DNA of 17,348 nucleotides from assembly GCA_050298695.1 (NCBI GenBank), contig JBNKUQ010000066.1, positions 1 through 17,348 of the forward strand, written 5' to 3'. This DNA is from CANLBN01 sp050298695. GTDB taxonomy: Bacteria > Pseudomonadota > Gammaproteobacteria > Pseudomonadales > Cellvibrionaceae. Positions 1 to 7,646 of the stretch are shown here, in pieces. Position 1 is the first letter of the stretch; the number at the start of each line of letters is the position of its first letter. Position numbers and translations under genes: made by a program. Under the pieces are notes generated by a model. The model saw only the letters and a program-made list of their open reading frames with translations. It was not told the origin of the DNA and did not search any database.

Positions 1-1
1 A

Positions 2-733
2 AAAGTAGAAAGCTACAGTGTTTATGATCAATGCTGTAAATTAGGTTTTGATCTATTTCAAGGGTATTTCTTTGCCAAACCCACACTGATTAGTGGCAAG
101 CGGATTTCTAATAATGAAATGACCGTGCTAAATCTATTGTCTAAGTTAAATGCCAGTGATGTCGATATTGATGAAGTCACCCAGTTGATTTCAAGTGACA
201 CTAATTTAAGTTACAACCTATTGCGTACTATTAATTCTGGTTTATTTAGCCTTCCTCGAAAAGTTGACTCGATTAAACACGCAATTACGATGCTAGGACT
301 GAATCATCTAAAAAAATGGGTGAACTTCTTAGCATTAAGCAGTTTAGATAATAAGCCACAAGTACTCACTGAAATGGCGATGATTCGAGCCAAAATGTGT
401 GAGGAGCTGGGTAAATTGGTGACCGGCCGAAATAGTGCAGATGATTATTTCACGATTGGAATGTTATCAATGATTGATGCATTTTTTGAAATCCCTTTAA
501 ATGAATTAATCAGTAAACTATCTTTATCCAGCGCAATGGAAGACGCATTACTTAAACACGAAGGTATTATGGGTGAAACTCTGGCCTGCGCAATCAATTA
601 TCAAAATAATGAGTGGAACAAAATCAATTACAATAAACTAGCAGAATCAACTACGTTGATCAGTGCAGCGGTTACCCAGGCTTATTTAGACAGCGTCAAG
701 TGGGCTGAAGAAAATAGCCAACTAACTAAATAA
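2..733 (+). CDS. EAL-HDOD domain protein, C-terminal part (5' truncated by window edge)
   Basis: The reading frame is open from base 2, well before the first in-frame ATG at 119, so the gene starts outside the window. The first ~35 visible residues, including LGFDLFQGYFFAKP, are the typical end of an EAL domain (cyclic-di-GMP phosphodiesterase family). The rest (about residues 40-235) resembles an HDOD domain: a helical region with SSDTNLSYNLLRTINSG and AITMLGLNHLKKW motifs. Proteins of this YuxH-like architecture are cytoplasmic signalling proteins; many have degenerate EAL sites and act through protein contacts. The EAL catalytic residues lie upstream of the window, so activity cannot be judged. 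The gene is convergent with the next one, with only 8 bases between the stop codons. Confidence 0.9.
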   Translation, partial: KVESYSVYDQCCKLGFDLFQGYFFAKPTLISGKRISNNEMTVLNLLSKLNASDVDIDEVTQLISSDTNLSYNLLRTINSGLFSLPRKVDSIKHAITMLGLNHLKKWVNFLALSSLDNKPQVLTEMAMIRAKMCEELGKLVTGRNSADDYFTIGMLSMIDAFFEIPLNELISKLSLSSAMEDALLKHEGIMGETLACAINYQNNEWNKINYNKLAESTTLISAAVTQAYLDSVKWAEENSQLTK

Positions 734-741
734 CAAAGAAT

Positions 742-990
742 TTAAGGGCGTATGGCATCCACAAAATGGGCGACAGCGCTGCGATCAAAAGGCCAATATA
801 ATTTGTCCTTAGATGCTGGTGAATAGAGTACGGGTATGGAAGTACCATACTCTTTTAATAATTCAGGATCATCGGCAATATCAATGTTTTTTATCTGCCA
901 GGTTGTATCTTGTAGACAAGGTGCAATTTCTTCCTCTGCCAGCTCACAGAGGTGGCAACCCAATGTTGAGTATAAGATAAGCTCTTGCAT
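742..990 (-). CDS. Glutaredoxin-like family protein (DUF836 type)
   Basis: An 82-residue protein with a thioredoxin-fold start (QELILYSTLGCHLC): a beta strand followed by a CxxC motif at Cys12 and Cys15, as in glutaredoxin-like DUF836 proteins. A conserved-looking TSIPVLY segment near residue 50 matches the cis-proline loop of the fold (Pro53 by count), and the length fits this short family. It is expected to be a cytoplasmic thiol redox protein or a metal/disulfide handling protein; the physiological partner is not known for most members. No strong Shine-Dalgarno sequence is visible before the ATG. It is transcribed in the same direction as the following 458-residue gene but is separated from it by a terminator-like hairpin, so it may have its own promoter. 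Confidence 0.85.
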   Translation of the reverse strand: MQELILYSTLGCHLCELAEEEIAPCLQDTTWQIKNIDIADDPELLKEYGTSIPVLYSPASKDKLYWPFDRSAVAHFVDAIRP

Positions 991-1024
991 AAATTAGTTT
1001 AAGATATAAGGCTTGGATTAAAAA

Positions 1025-1070
1025 GTTAAGAGAAATCAATTCTCGCGAGAAAGATATCTCACCCCTTAAC
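1025..1070 (-). terminator. Branched hairpin, candidate intrinsic terminator
   Basis: Outer arms GTTAAG (1025-1030) and CTTAAC (1065-1070) are a perfect inverted repeat. Inside are two smaller stems, GAGAA/TTCTC and GAGA/TCTC, around a TCTCGCGAGA palindrome. On the minus strand the outer stem is followed by TTTTT, and it begins 13 bases after the stop codon of the 458-residue gene, so it most likely ends that transcript. The stem is AT-rich, so efficiency is uncertain. Confidence 0.4.
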
Positions 1071-1082
1071 AAAAAGCACTCA

Positions 1083-2459
1083 TTATTTTTGATTGACTGT
1101 GACTAAATGCTCAATCGCTTCTCGGAAGCTTTGTGTTCCTGTCACTTTAATTTGTCCATCAATTTGTTCTGAAATACTTTTCAGTAATTGGGTGTAGTCA
1201 AAAAATCGATAGTTATTCGAATCATTGAGAGCTTCTAGTACTTTTTGAGCAAATTCACCGATGCGAGAGAAAGCCTCTTTCATCTCTACTGGCACATCGG
1301 TCTGTCGAGTTTGATAAGCAACGCTTGCACTAAATTGTTCTACTTGGCGTAAGTTAACGGAGTAACTGGCAATTTCATTTTTATCGTAACCGAGATTCAT
1401 CGCTGCTTCATAAGCTTTATAAATATCACCATTATAGAACTCATCGGCTAACGACATAATCTGTCCTAATAAATGATCAATAGCCGCTTGTTCCTGCTCA
1501 TCAATATCACCGCTCACATTAAAAGCAAAGCGATTGGTCTCACTAGCTCCCTCTCCTTCTTCTATCTCGGAATACTGGCCATAAAATACCGAAGTATTGC
1601 TGGCATAAATAGATACTTTATCGCCATCTACGGTGGTTAGCTCGAAGGCAAAACTATCTTTGCGCCCATATTCTACGGTTGCAGAGAGATCATCCAAAGA
1701 ATCGACTATAGACCCTAGGGCACTATATCTATCACGGTTTAGAGCAGCAAATTGATCTTTTAGAGAAGATTGCTCACTGGCAACATTGTTATTAAAAGGA
1801 AGACGACTAAAGAGCTGCCTGGGCGCATTGCTATTTTCTACCGCAGGAGGAGTTAATTCTGGTCCATATGATGCCGCTTTTGGTTTTTTAGACTCATCAC
1901 CTGAGCCGTCACTTAAACCAATGTAACGCTCATAAATCTCGTCAAAGCCTGCATAGACCTGAGCAGCTAATGTTTCCACCGATTCTAAAACGTTACCGCT
2001 CAATTGCCCCATTCCTTCCAGCATGTCATAGGCTTCTGTATAGCCTTGCACAAAACCTTCTAAGCCCTTCTCCCAAAGCTCAGCGAGCTCTTCTTCAGTG
2101 GCGCCTTCGGCTTTTTCCATCGCAATACGTTGCTCCACAAACTGCAAAATTGTGCGAGCCCCATCTAACAAGGGCTCAGAATCACGTATTGCTTGAGATT
2201 CTTCTACATCCTCTAGCCCAGGGGAGTGAGCAGTTGAGCTAGAGTATTGATAATTCTGACTTAAATGCGCATAGGTAATGGCATTTTGACCTTGCGTATC
2301 ATTGAGGGAAACTTTATAAGATGATATTTCATGACTATAAGTGACGCGGATAACAGTACTCACACTCCCTTCATTGTTGATCTCCGGTTTATCACTTCTG
2401 GGAAAAGTGTTATTTAATGAATTGGCGGAATCTGTGGGTGTGGAGTTTAGCGGTAACAT
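1083..2459 (-). CDS. Hypothetical protein, possible DUF5610 family
   Basis: A 458-residue acidic protein with no signal peptide and no membrane segment. The N-terminal ~80 residues are rich in Ser, Thr and Asn and probably disordered. Residues about 95-185 form a helical region with GATEEELAELWEKGLEGF and a TEAYDMLEGMGQLSG segment, which I recall as typical of DUF5610 proteins; this assignment is from memory of the family pattern. Residues about 230-330 look like a mixed strand/helix segment, and the C-terminal third is again mostly helical. Function is unknown. The ATG at 2459 lacks a strong ribosome binding site. The gene is monocistronic by appearance, with a candidate terminator just after it. 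Confidence 0.75.
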   Translation of the reverse strand: MLPLNSTPTDSANSLNNTFPRSDKPEINNEGSVSTVIRVTYSHEISSYKVSLNDTQGQNAITYAHLSQNYQYSSSTAHSPGLEDVEESQAIRDSEPLLDGARTILQFVEQRIAMEKAEGATEEELAELWEKGLEGFVQGYTEAYDMLEGMGQLSGNVLESVETLAAQVYAGFDEIYERYIGLSDGSGDESKKPKAASYGPELTPPAVENSNAPRQLFSRLPFNNNVASEQSSLKDQFAALNRDRYSALGSIVDSLDDLSATVEYGRKDSFAFELTTVDGDKVSIYASNTSVFYGQYSEIEEGEGASETNRFAFNVSGDIDEQEQAAIDHLLGQIMSLADEFYNGDIYKAYEAAMNLGYDKNEIASYSVNLRQVEQFSASVAYQTRQTDVPVEMKEAFSRIGEFAQKVLEALNDSNNYRFFDYTQLLKSISEQIDGQIKVTGTQSFREAIEHLVTVNQK

Positions 2460-2688
2460 GAGCGTACCCAGTCAATAATATCTATTAAATACTATATCGG
2501 CACACTGAGGATTAATTTGAGTACTTTTTTACAATAATTGCCTATAACTGAAGGTAAAAAAATAAAAATAATAGCAAAAACAATTACTTAAAATGAGAAT
2601 ATAAAGTGATTTCTACAAGATGAGAGCAAAAATCCGGACGTATTTTAGGAGCTATCAACCCGCCAGCCTTTTCTGCGGTTGTAACTAG

Positions 2689-3615
2689 CTATGCGGGTGT
2701 AGCTAGGCGCTGCACATCCACTGAAACACTGAGGCGTTGATTAGTCCCACCACCAAAAATTACCCCTCTCAGTGGGCTGACATCAGAATAATCACGACCC
2801 CATGCGGTAACAATATGTTGATGCCCCGGAATGGAATCATTAGTGGGGTCAAACTCAAACCAACCCTCGCCTGGGGAATAGACCGAAAACCAAGCATGAG
2901 AGGCATCTGCCCCAACTAATTTCTTTTGTCCCGGCGCGGGTAAGGTCTCTAGATAACCGCTGACATAACGCGCTGCATAACCCAATGAGCGCAAACAACC
3001 AATAGCCAAATGGGCAAAATCCTGGCAAACACCGTATTTATTCGCTAACACATCTTCTATGGGGGTGGCTACATCGGTAACACCAGGCTCATAGTCAAAC
3101 TCACTAAATATTTTATGACTGAAGTCCATTACCGCCGTTAAAAAAGGTTTATGGGGAGAAAAGCAACTATCTGCATATTGGCGCAAGCTATCACTGAGCC
3201 GAACCATGGGAGAAGCCAACAAAAACTCACGGGCATAGAGTGTTTCTATGCCATAACTATTTGGGGGAGTATTTTTACTCCCCCCAACTTGGGCAAGCTT
3301 TTCTTTAACCTGTGCACAGGTATTACCATAGCCCAGTGGTTGACTAGAGCCCATACGCTGAGGTTTTAAAGTAATATCCGTGGTGACTTGTATGGAGAGT
3401 GATTGATGAGGCTCTTGAATTGAAAAATGATAGACGCGATTGCCAAAATAGTCGATTCTGCGATTGCCTGTCGTGGGGGTTGGATGAATAAGCACTCTCG
3501 GCGTTGCCGCTAGCTGAAATGGGGTTTCCCTGGGCAGCAAATGCGCACGATTGTGGCAGGATATGACTTTCTGCTCGTATTCATAGTGAGTTAGATGTCG
3601 TACTTGGTATTTCAA
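2689..3615 (-). CDS. Transglutaminase-like cysteine protease family protein (COG1305 type)
   Basis: With the TTG start at 3615 the protein has 308 residues. An N-terminal beta domain of the bacterial transglutaminase-like type (KYQVRHLTHYEYEQ, then NRAHLLPRETP) is followed by the papain-like transglutaminase core. The catalytic triad can be read as Cys197 in KYGVCQDFAHLA, His240 in ASHAWFSVY and Asp256 in WFEFDPTND. Such proteins are predicted amidases or peptidases that act with ATP-grasp and alpha-E partners, here the gene directly upstream. The frame stays open up to an ATG at 3723, and ATGs at 3678 and 3663 are alternatives, but these overlap the upstream gene. The ATG at 3663 has GGGAGG directly abutting it, too close to work well. 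The TTG gives the usual family N-terminus and has GAGGA at a 7-base spacing. Confidence 0.9.
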   Translation of the reverse strand: MKYQVRHLTHYEYEQKVISCHNRAHLLPRETPFQLAATPRVLIHPTPTTGNRRIDYFGNRVYHFSIQEPHQSLSIQVTTDITLKPQRMGSSQPLGYGNTCAQVKEKLAQVGGSKNTPPNSYGIETLYAREFLLASPMVRLSDSLRQYADSCFSPHKPFLTAVMDFSHKIFSEFDYEPGVTDVATPIEDVLANKYGVCQDFAHLAIGCLRSLGYAARYVSGYLETLPAPGQKKLVGADASHAWFSVYSPGEGWFEFDPTNDSIPGHQHIVTAWGRDYSDVSPLRGVIFGGGTNQRLSVSVDVQRLATPA

Positions 3616-3622
3616 CCTAGAT

Positions 3623-3627
3623 TCCTC
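3623..3627 (-). promoter_or_regulatory. Ribosome binding site supporting the TTG start of the transglutaminase gene
   Basis: On the minus strand GAGGA is followed by seven bases and then TTG (3615-3613). This site lies in the 37-base gap after the stop codon of the ATP-grasp/alpha-E gene, so the two genes need not overlap. The deduced start MKYQVRH matches the usual beginning of this family. Confidence 0.5.
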
Positions 3628-3652
3628 AGTTGGAAGTGCCGTAGAGTGCGGG

Positions 3653-6262
3653 TCATAGGTCATCCTCCCACAAAGCATCCGACACCTGATGATAGGTCTC
3701 CGTATGCGCAAAATATAAATCACTTAACGATGTGGCCAGCTCATTTAAGAGGTTTTGACCACCATCCATCAACTCTTTCAAATTTTCCCGCAATGGATCA
3801 CCCTTAGCATGGGCGCACAGGCTTTCGGGTTGCGCCAACTGGATATGGTTCATCAAGGTTAAAATAATACGCCGCTCTTTGGTCAAAAAGCTTTTTTGCT
3901 GCCGACTGGGTAAAGCTTCTATGTGTTCGTGCAAATGATGCAATAGACTATTCAAGGAGCGAGGATTAGTATCATCTAAGAGTGTCAGCTCTAGACCGTT
4001 GATTAAATCTGTTCTAGCTCGATAACGCCGTCGATAGGTTACTAATGTTTCCATCGTTAATAATACGGTTTCTAAAATACTGTCCTCGTCATGCTCCGTT
4101 AATACTGGTGTCAACAATGCAGATATTAGTGACATTGACTGGTAAGAGCGTTCAAGGTGACGTCCTATCTCAATAAAGCGCCAAGCATAGCCACGAATCA
4201 TACTTTCATGTACTAAACCCGATAGTGCTAGCAAACTTGTTACCAAGGGGTCGAGCGCTTCTTCTGGAGCTGACGCAAAATCGGTACGTATTGCCTTTTC
4301 TAGAGTGCCAACATTATCGCGAATGTCATTAATCACTCTCTGTGTATCTGCAGACAATAAAACTTTGACTTCCTCCGCACAATTCAGCATTTCATTTAAA
4401 CGTGATACCACACTGCCTGGGCGGCTGGCATCGATAACAATGGAAATGAGCTCTGCTTCGGGATTATCAAATAAAATGGAATCAACCGCTGTAAAACCGG
4501 GATAAGTTTCCGTCACTTGGGTCACGGCGAGTAAAATCGTTCGATAACTCTCTTGGGTAAGATGGTGAGTATTATTTAATTGAACAAAAACGGTACGTAA
4601 CAAACGTAGAGCAAATTCCGCCCTTACCGCATAACGCCCCAACCAAAACATATTTTCAACCACTCGACTGGGCAAATTATTTTGTTCAACATCATACATC
4701 GCGATGTGGTCGTGCTTATCAGACCACAAACTAATATTGCGTTCAGGCTCAGTCGACAATATCCAGGTATCTTTACTCAGGGCCGACAGTTGGTTGGTAA
4801 TAATTTTGTCCTGCTGTGCGCGACCGACTCGGGTTAAACCACCAGGCATAACACTGTAGGGAAGCTTTTGATTGATCGCACCAATATCACTACGAAAAGG
4901 GGAGTCAGTGGCTACAACAAAGCTCCTCAACACGATGGGGCGAGGACTAAAGGCTCGATTCTGCCACGTAGGCGCATAACTGGGTTGAATGTACTCTTGG
5001 GCAATAAATTTAAGTGGGTCGCTCTGAATCTCTTTACGTAATGCAGTGAGTTCTTGTGGGGAACAATGACCACCGAGCACGCTGAGCTGGTCATGCTTTT
5101 TGAATACAGGTTTAACAATGAGACTGGATAAATTATCGAGAATATACTCTAAATCCAGTGGATCATAAGCCCAATAAGTCTTTGCCGACTCTAGCATTAA
5201 GGCTTCGCCTGTCAACGCCTGACTAATGGCAGGTAAATACTTTAGAAAAACCGGGCTTTCTAAAACCCCACTACCTAATGGGTTGGCCACGACAACTTTA
5301 CCGGCGCGAACCGATTCTAATAAACCGGGTACACCGAGATAAGAGTCACTTTTTAACTCCGCTGGATCACAAAAATAATCATCGACTCGACGTAAAATAA
5401 CATCAACTTGAGATAAACCATTTAACGACTTTGTCCAAACATAACCATTGCGCACGACCAGGTCACTGCCTTGCACCAGAGAGTAACCCAAATAGTTAGC
5501 CAGGTAAGCATGCTCAAAGTAAGATTCACTACGACTGCCCGGTGTTAACACCACAATATTTGGCAAATCTCCACTGGGGGATAGGCTATTCAATTTATAG
5601 CGCAATGACTGAAAAAATAGCGCTAGGCGGCGAATTTGGCTATTGCGGAATAAATTGGGGAAAACACGGGTCATTACCGTGCGGTTTTCTAAAGCATAGC
5701 CCGCACCACTAGGGGATTGCGTGCGATCACCAATAATGCGCACCTGATTATCGGGTGTGCGTACCATGTCGACAGCATGCAGCACCAACGCTTGTTCTCC
5801 GGTATATGCAACGCCATAACAAGGGCGAAGAAAACCAGGATTCGAGAAAATGGCCTCTGGCGGAATAACGCCATCTCGCACCAACTCTTGCTTGCCATAG
5901 ATGTCTTTTAGCAATTTATCAAATAAAGTCGTACGCTGAAGTAAGCCTGCCTCGATCCCTTGCCAAGTCTCACTGTCAAGTAACAACGGAACCGCATCAA
6001 GCTCCCAGGTGCGCTCCTGGTCAGTGTAGGGTTTATAGGTAGCCCCATCATCGCGCAGAATACGCTGAGTTTTGAGCTGCCGCTGCATAAGATGCTTTGA
6101 ACCCAGCTGTTTAAAGCTACCCAGCAAATGCGTCCAATGCTCTCGAACGCCACCGGCATCATCTACGGCTTCATCATAGGTAGAGGGAAGCGCTTGATAA
6201 CCACCAGTCATCTCTCCTGATGATAAGGAGGAGCTAGTTTGACTTTGTTTAGATGATGGCAT
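3653..6262 (-). CDS. Fused circularly permuted ATP-grasp and alpha-E domain protein (DUF404/DUF407-DUF403)
   Basis: An 869-residue two-domain protein. Residues ~20-505 are a circularly permuted type 2 ATP-grasp domain (DGVIPPEAIF, PSGAGYALENR, IVVLTPGSRSESYFEHAYLA, VDVILRRVDD, PYSVMPGGLTRVG, SKDTWIL). Residues ~530-865 are an alpha-E helical domain (LPSRVVENMFWLGRYAVRAE, GRHLERSYQ, DDTNPRSLNSLL). ATP-grasp enzymes of this kind are predicted amide-bond ligases; alpha-E is an all-helical partner. Compared with the paralogue at 14396-15847, the metal-site EDN is replaced by GDR (179-180 region), the Gly-rich SGGYGM by a KHDQLSV stretch, and QGGGSKDTW by QLSALSKDTW, so catalysis is doubtful. An in-frame ATG at 6211 (MTGGYQALP) is an alternative start. 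The transglutaminase gene follows in the same operon. Confidence 0.95.
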   Translation of the reverse strand: MPSSKQSQTSSSLSSGEMTGGYQALPSTYDEAVDDAGGVREHWTHLLGSFKQLGSKHLMQRQLKTQRILRDDGATYKPYTDQERTWELDAVPLLLDSETWQGIEAGLLQRTTLFDKLLKDIYGKQELVRDGVIPPEAIFSNPGFLRPCYGVAYTGEQALVLHAVDMVRTPDNQVRIIGDRTQSPSGAGYALENRTVMTRVFPNLFRNSQIRRLALFFQSLRYKLNSLSPSGDLPNIVVLTPGSRSESYFEHAYLANYLGYSLVQGSDLVVRNGYVWTKSLNGLSQVDVILRRVDDYFCDPAELKSDSYLGVPGLLESVRAGKVVVANPLGSGVLESPVFLKYLPAISQALTGEALMLESAKTYWAYDPLDLEYILDNLSSLIVKPVFKKHDQLSVLGGHCSPQELTALRKEIQSDPLKFIAQEYIQPSYAPTWQNRAFSPRPIVLRSFVVATDSPFRSDIGAINQKLPYSVMPGGLTRVGRAQQDKIITNQLSALSKDTWILSTEPERNISLWSDKHDHIAMYDVEQNNLPSRVVENMFWLGRYAVRAEFALRLLRTVFVQLNNTHHLTQESYRTILLAVTQVTETYPGFTAVDSILFDNPEAELISIVIDASRPGSVVSRLNEMLNCAEEVKVLLSADTQRVINDIRDNVGTLEKAIRTDFASAPEEALDPLVTSLLALSGLVHESMIRGYAWRFIEIGRHLERSYQSMSLISALLTPVLTEHDEDSILETVLLTMETLVTYRRRYRARTDLINGLELTLLDDTNPRSLNSLLHHLHEHIEALPSRQQKSFLTKERRIILTLMNHIQLAQPESLCAHAKGDPLRENLKELMDGGQNLLNELATSLSDLYFAHTETYHQVSDALWEDDL

Positions 6263-6270
6263 GAGGGGTG

Positions 6271-6317
6271 GACCTGAAAGATAAGAGGCTTATTCTAAGA
6301 GTTTAGCCTATCAGGTC
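6271..6317 (-). promoter_or_regulatory. Leader hairpin upstream of the ATP-grasp/alpha-E gene
   Basis: Outer arms GACCTGA (6271-6277) and TCAGGTC (6311-6317) and inner arms AGGCT (6286-6290) and AGCCT (6305-6309) form a nested inverted repeat. It ends 8 bases before the ATG at 6262. In the minus-strand transcript the only purine-rich AGG near the start codon lies inside the proximal stem, so the hairpin could influence translation. It could also be a protein binding site. No known riboswitch class is recognised. Confidence 0.35.
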
Positions 6318-6398
6318 AACCATTGTTTACTGGCGACTTTTACCATTCCGCCAGCAATACTTTGTAATAGCATTATTAAACAGATATACGGACGTGCA

Positions 6399-6446
6399 GC
6401 CAAAGAATAGTGAGCGGCCTCGATATTCTTTGGCCAGTCTTTTTTT
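6399..6446 (+). terminator. Strong hairpin plus T-run, intrinsic terminator in plus orientation
   Basis: GCCAAAGAATA (6399-6409) and TATTCTTTGGC (6424-6434) are a perfect 11-base inverted repeat with an inner GAG/CTC stem and a CGGC loop. It is followed on the plus strand by CAGTC and seven T residues. All neighbouring genes are on the minus strand, so the orientation is unexpected: it stops plus-strand transcription entering the enolase-family gene. On the minus strand the hairpin falls about 14 bases after that gene's stop codon but has no T-run. Confidence 0.55.
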
Positions 6447-6448
6447 AT

Positions 6449-7582
6449 CTATAACGCTATGATTTCATGCTCAAAGCTAGAAATGTTGTCTTGATTAAAA
6501 TCAAAACCAACCCCTGGCCGGCTGGACAAAACTAGCTCTCCTTCACCATTTAGCTGCATTTCATCATTGCAGATTAAGCGGTTGAAGTTCAGTATAGAGT
6601 TGTCTGGGAAGTATTCTACAAATTCACCGCCTTCAATTCCGGGAATTAATTGAGCGTGTAGCTGATGGAACCAACAAGGATTCATCACCGCACCACTACC
6701 AGCCACCAATCCCGCTATTTTTTTCCATTGAGTAATACCACCCACGCGCGGCGCTTCGGCTTGAATAACTTGTGCTGCACCATGATCAATAATGGACTTA
6801 AAGGTATGTAAACTATAATGAAACTCACCGGTTGCCAATGGCGTACTCACTCTACTAGAAAGGCGAATAAAATTATCGATGTCATCGGGCTTAAATGGAT
6901 CTTCTATCCAGTAAGGGTTATAGCTTTTATACATATCAGCAAATTGAACCGCCATACCCAAATTATCCATGGCATTGTATAAATCCAGCATTAATAAGCA
7001 GTCTTTACCAATCACATCTCTCACAGCAGCAACGCGCTGCTCTTCTTCTTTTAGCGAAAGCTTTCCTGCTTTTATTTTCACAGCACGAAAGCCTGCGTCG
7101 ACCCATGATTGCGCTTCTGCTTTAAGTTCATCAATTCCCTTATCATCCGCATAATAACCACCTGATGCATAAGCTGGTATGGGCTTATCAATACTACCCC
7201 CAAATAATTGGCAAAGTGGCTGCCCTACCGAGCGGGCTTTTCTATCCCAAAGAGCAATATCTATTGCGCTCAGTGCATTCATCACAACCCCAGCTCGCCC
7301 CTGTATTAAAGTTGCTTTATACATAGCTTGCCAGTTTGCCTCTATATTATCGGGATCACTGCCAACAATAATGCCACCAAATAAATCACTCGCAGCATAC
7401 AGAGCAGCACGACCACCTCCCACACCCACGTAACTAAAACCAATGCCGTGACTGCCATCACTACACGCAATGCGACAGAGTAAGTAATCGCGATAAGTAA
7501 ACGCCATGCCCGCGGCTGATACCGGCTTTTCCAATGGTGCCCTCACCCAAGTGAATTCGACGGATTCAATCTTGTTGATCAT
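6449..7582 (-). CDS. Enolase-superfamily protein of the mandelate racemase/muconate lactonizing group, altered dyad
   Basis: A 377-residue cytoplasmic protein of normal family length with an N-terminal capping domain (1-125) and a barrel. The KxK motif is Lys169/Lys171, and the metal ligands are Asp200 (MLDLYN), Glu227 (WIEDP) and Glu253 (ATGEF). By spacing against mandelate racemase (K166, D195, E221, E247, D270, H297, E317), the positions of the Asp-His dyad fall on Glu276 (QAEAPRVGGI) and Cys303 (NPCWFHQLH), while the last Glu is kept as Glu323. The enzyme should abstract an alpha-proton next to a carboxylate, but the His-side base is not standard; His306 or His309 might substitute. The second-strand KxK excludes nothing, but the sixth-strand Lys of dipeptide epimerases is absent. 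AGGA lies 7 bases before the ATG. It is probably co-transcribed with the oxygenase gene 64 bases upstream. Substrate unknown. Confidence 0.92.
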   Translation of the reverse strand: MINKIESVEFTWVRAPLEKPVSAAGMAFTYRDYLLCRIACSDGSHGIGFSYVGVGGGRAALYAASDLFGGIIVGSDPDNIEANWQAMYKATLIQGRAGVVMNALSAIDIALWDRKARSVGQPLCQLFGGSIDKPIPAYASGGYYADDKGIDELKAEAQSWVDAGFRAVKIKAGKLSLKEEEQRVAAVRDVIGKDCLLMLDLYNAMDNLGMAVQFADMYKSYNPYWIEDPFKPDDIDNFIRLSSRVSTPLATGEFHYSLHTFKSIIDHGAAQVIQAEAPRVGGITQWKKIAGLVAGSGAVMNPCWFHQLHAQLIPGIEGGEFVEYFPDNSILNFNRLICNDEMQLNGEGELVLSSRPGVGFDFNQDNISSFEHEIIAL

Positions 7583-7607
7583 TTTATTTTCCTGTTGAAA
7601 GCTAAGA

Positions 7608-7639
7608 TCACATCTTAAAATTAAAATTTTTAGATGTGA
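7608..7639. repeat. Inverted repeat between oxygenase and enolase-family genes
   Basis: TCACATCT (7608-7615) and AGATGTGA (7632-7639) flank 16 AT-only bases that themselves nearly pair, giving 15-base arms with a single mismatch. It fills half of the 64-base gap between the two genes. It may be an mRNA processing or stability hairpin, or an operator. It lacks a following T-run on either strand, so it is not a standard terminator. Confidence 0.5.
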
Positions 7640-7646
7640 CTGTAAA

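Noticed and set aside
1970..2242. 90-codon plus-strand open frame inside the 458-residue gene
   Set aside because: Antisense shadow; composition is rich in Leu, Pro, Ser and Arg with no family resemblance, and the minus-strand gene has a coherent domain-like pattern.
2659..2697. CCCGC/GCGGG pairing and CCGCCAG...CTGCGG hairpin after the transglutaminase gene
   Set aside because: Stems are short and bulged and no T-run follows on the minus strand; not enough for a terminator call.
6449..7582. Enolase-family protein as an L-Ala-D/L-Glu type dipeptide epimerase, which would fit peptide-making neighbours
   Set aside because: The sixth-strand Lys required in that group is replaced by the QAEAPRVGGI sequence, so the mandelate racemase-like arrangement fits better.
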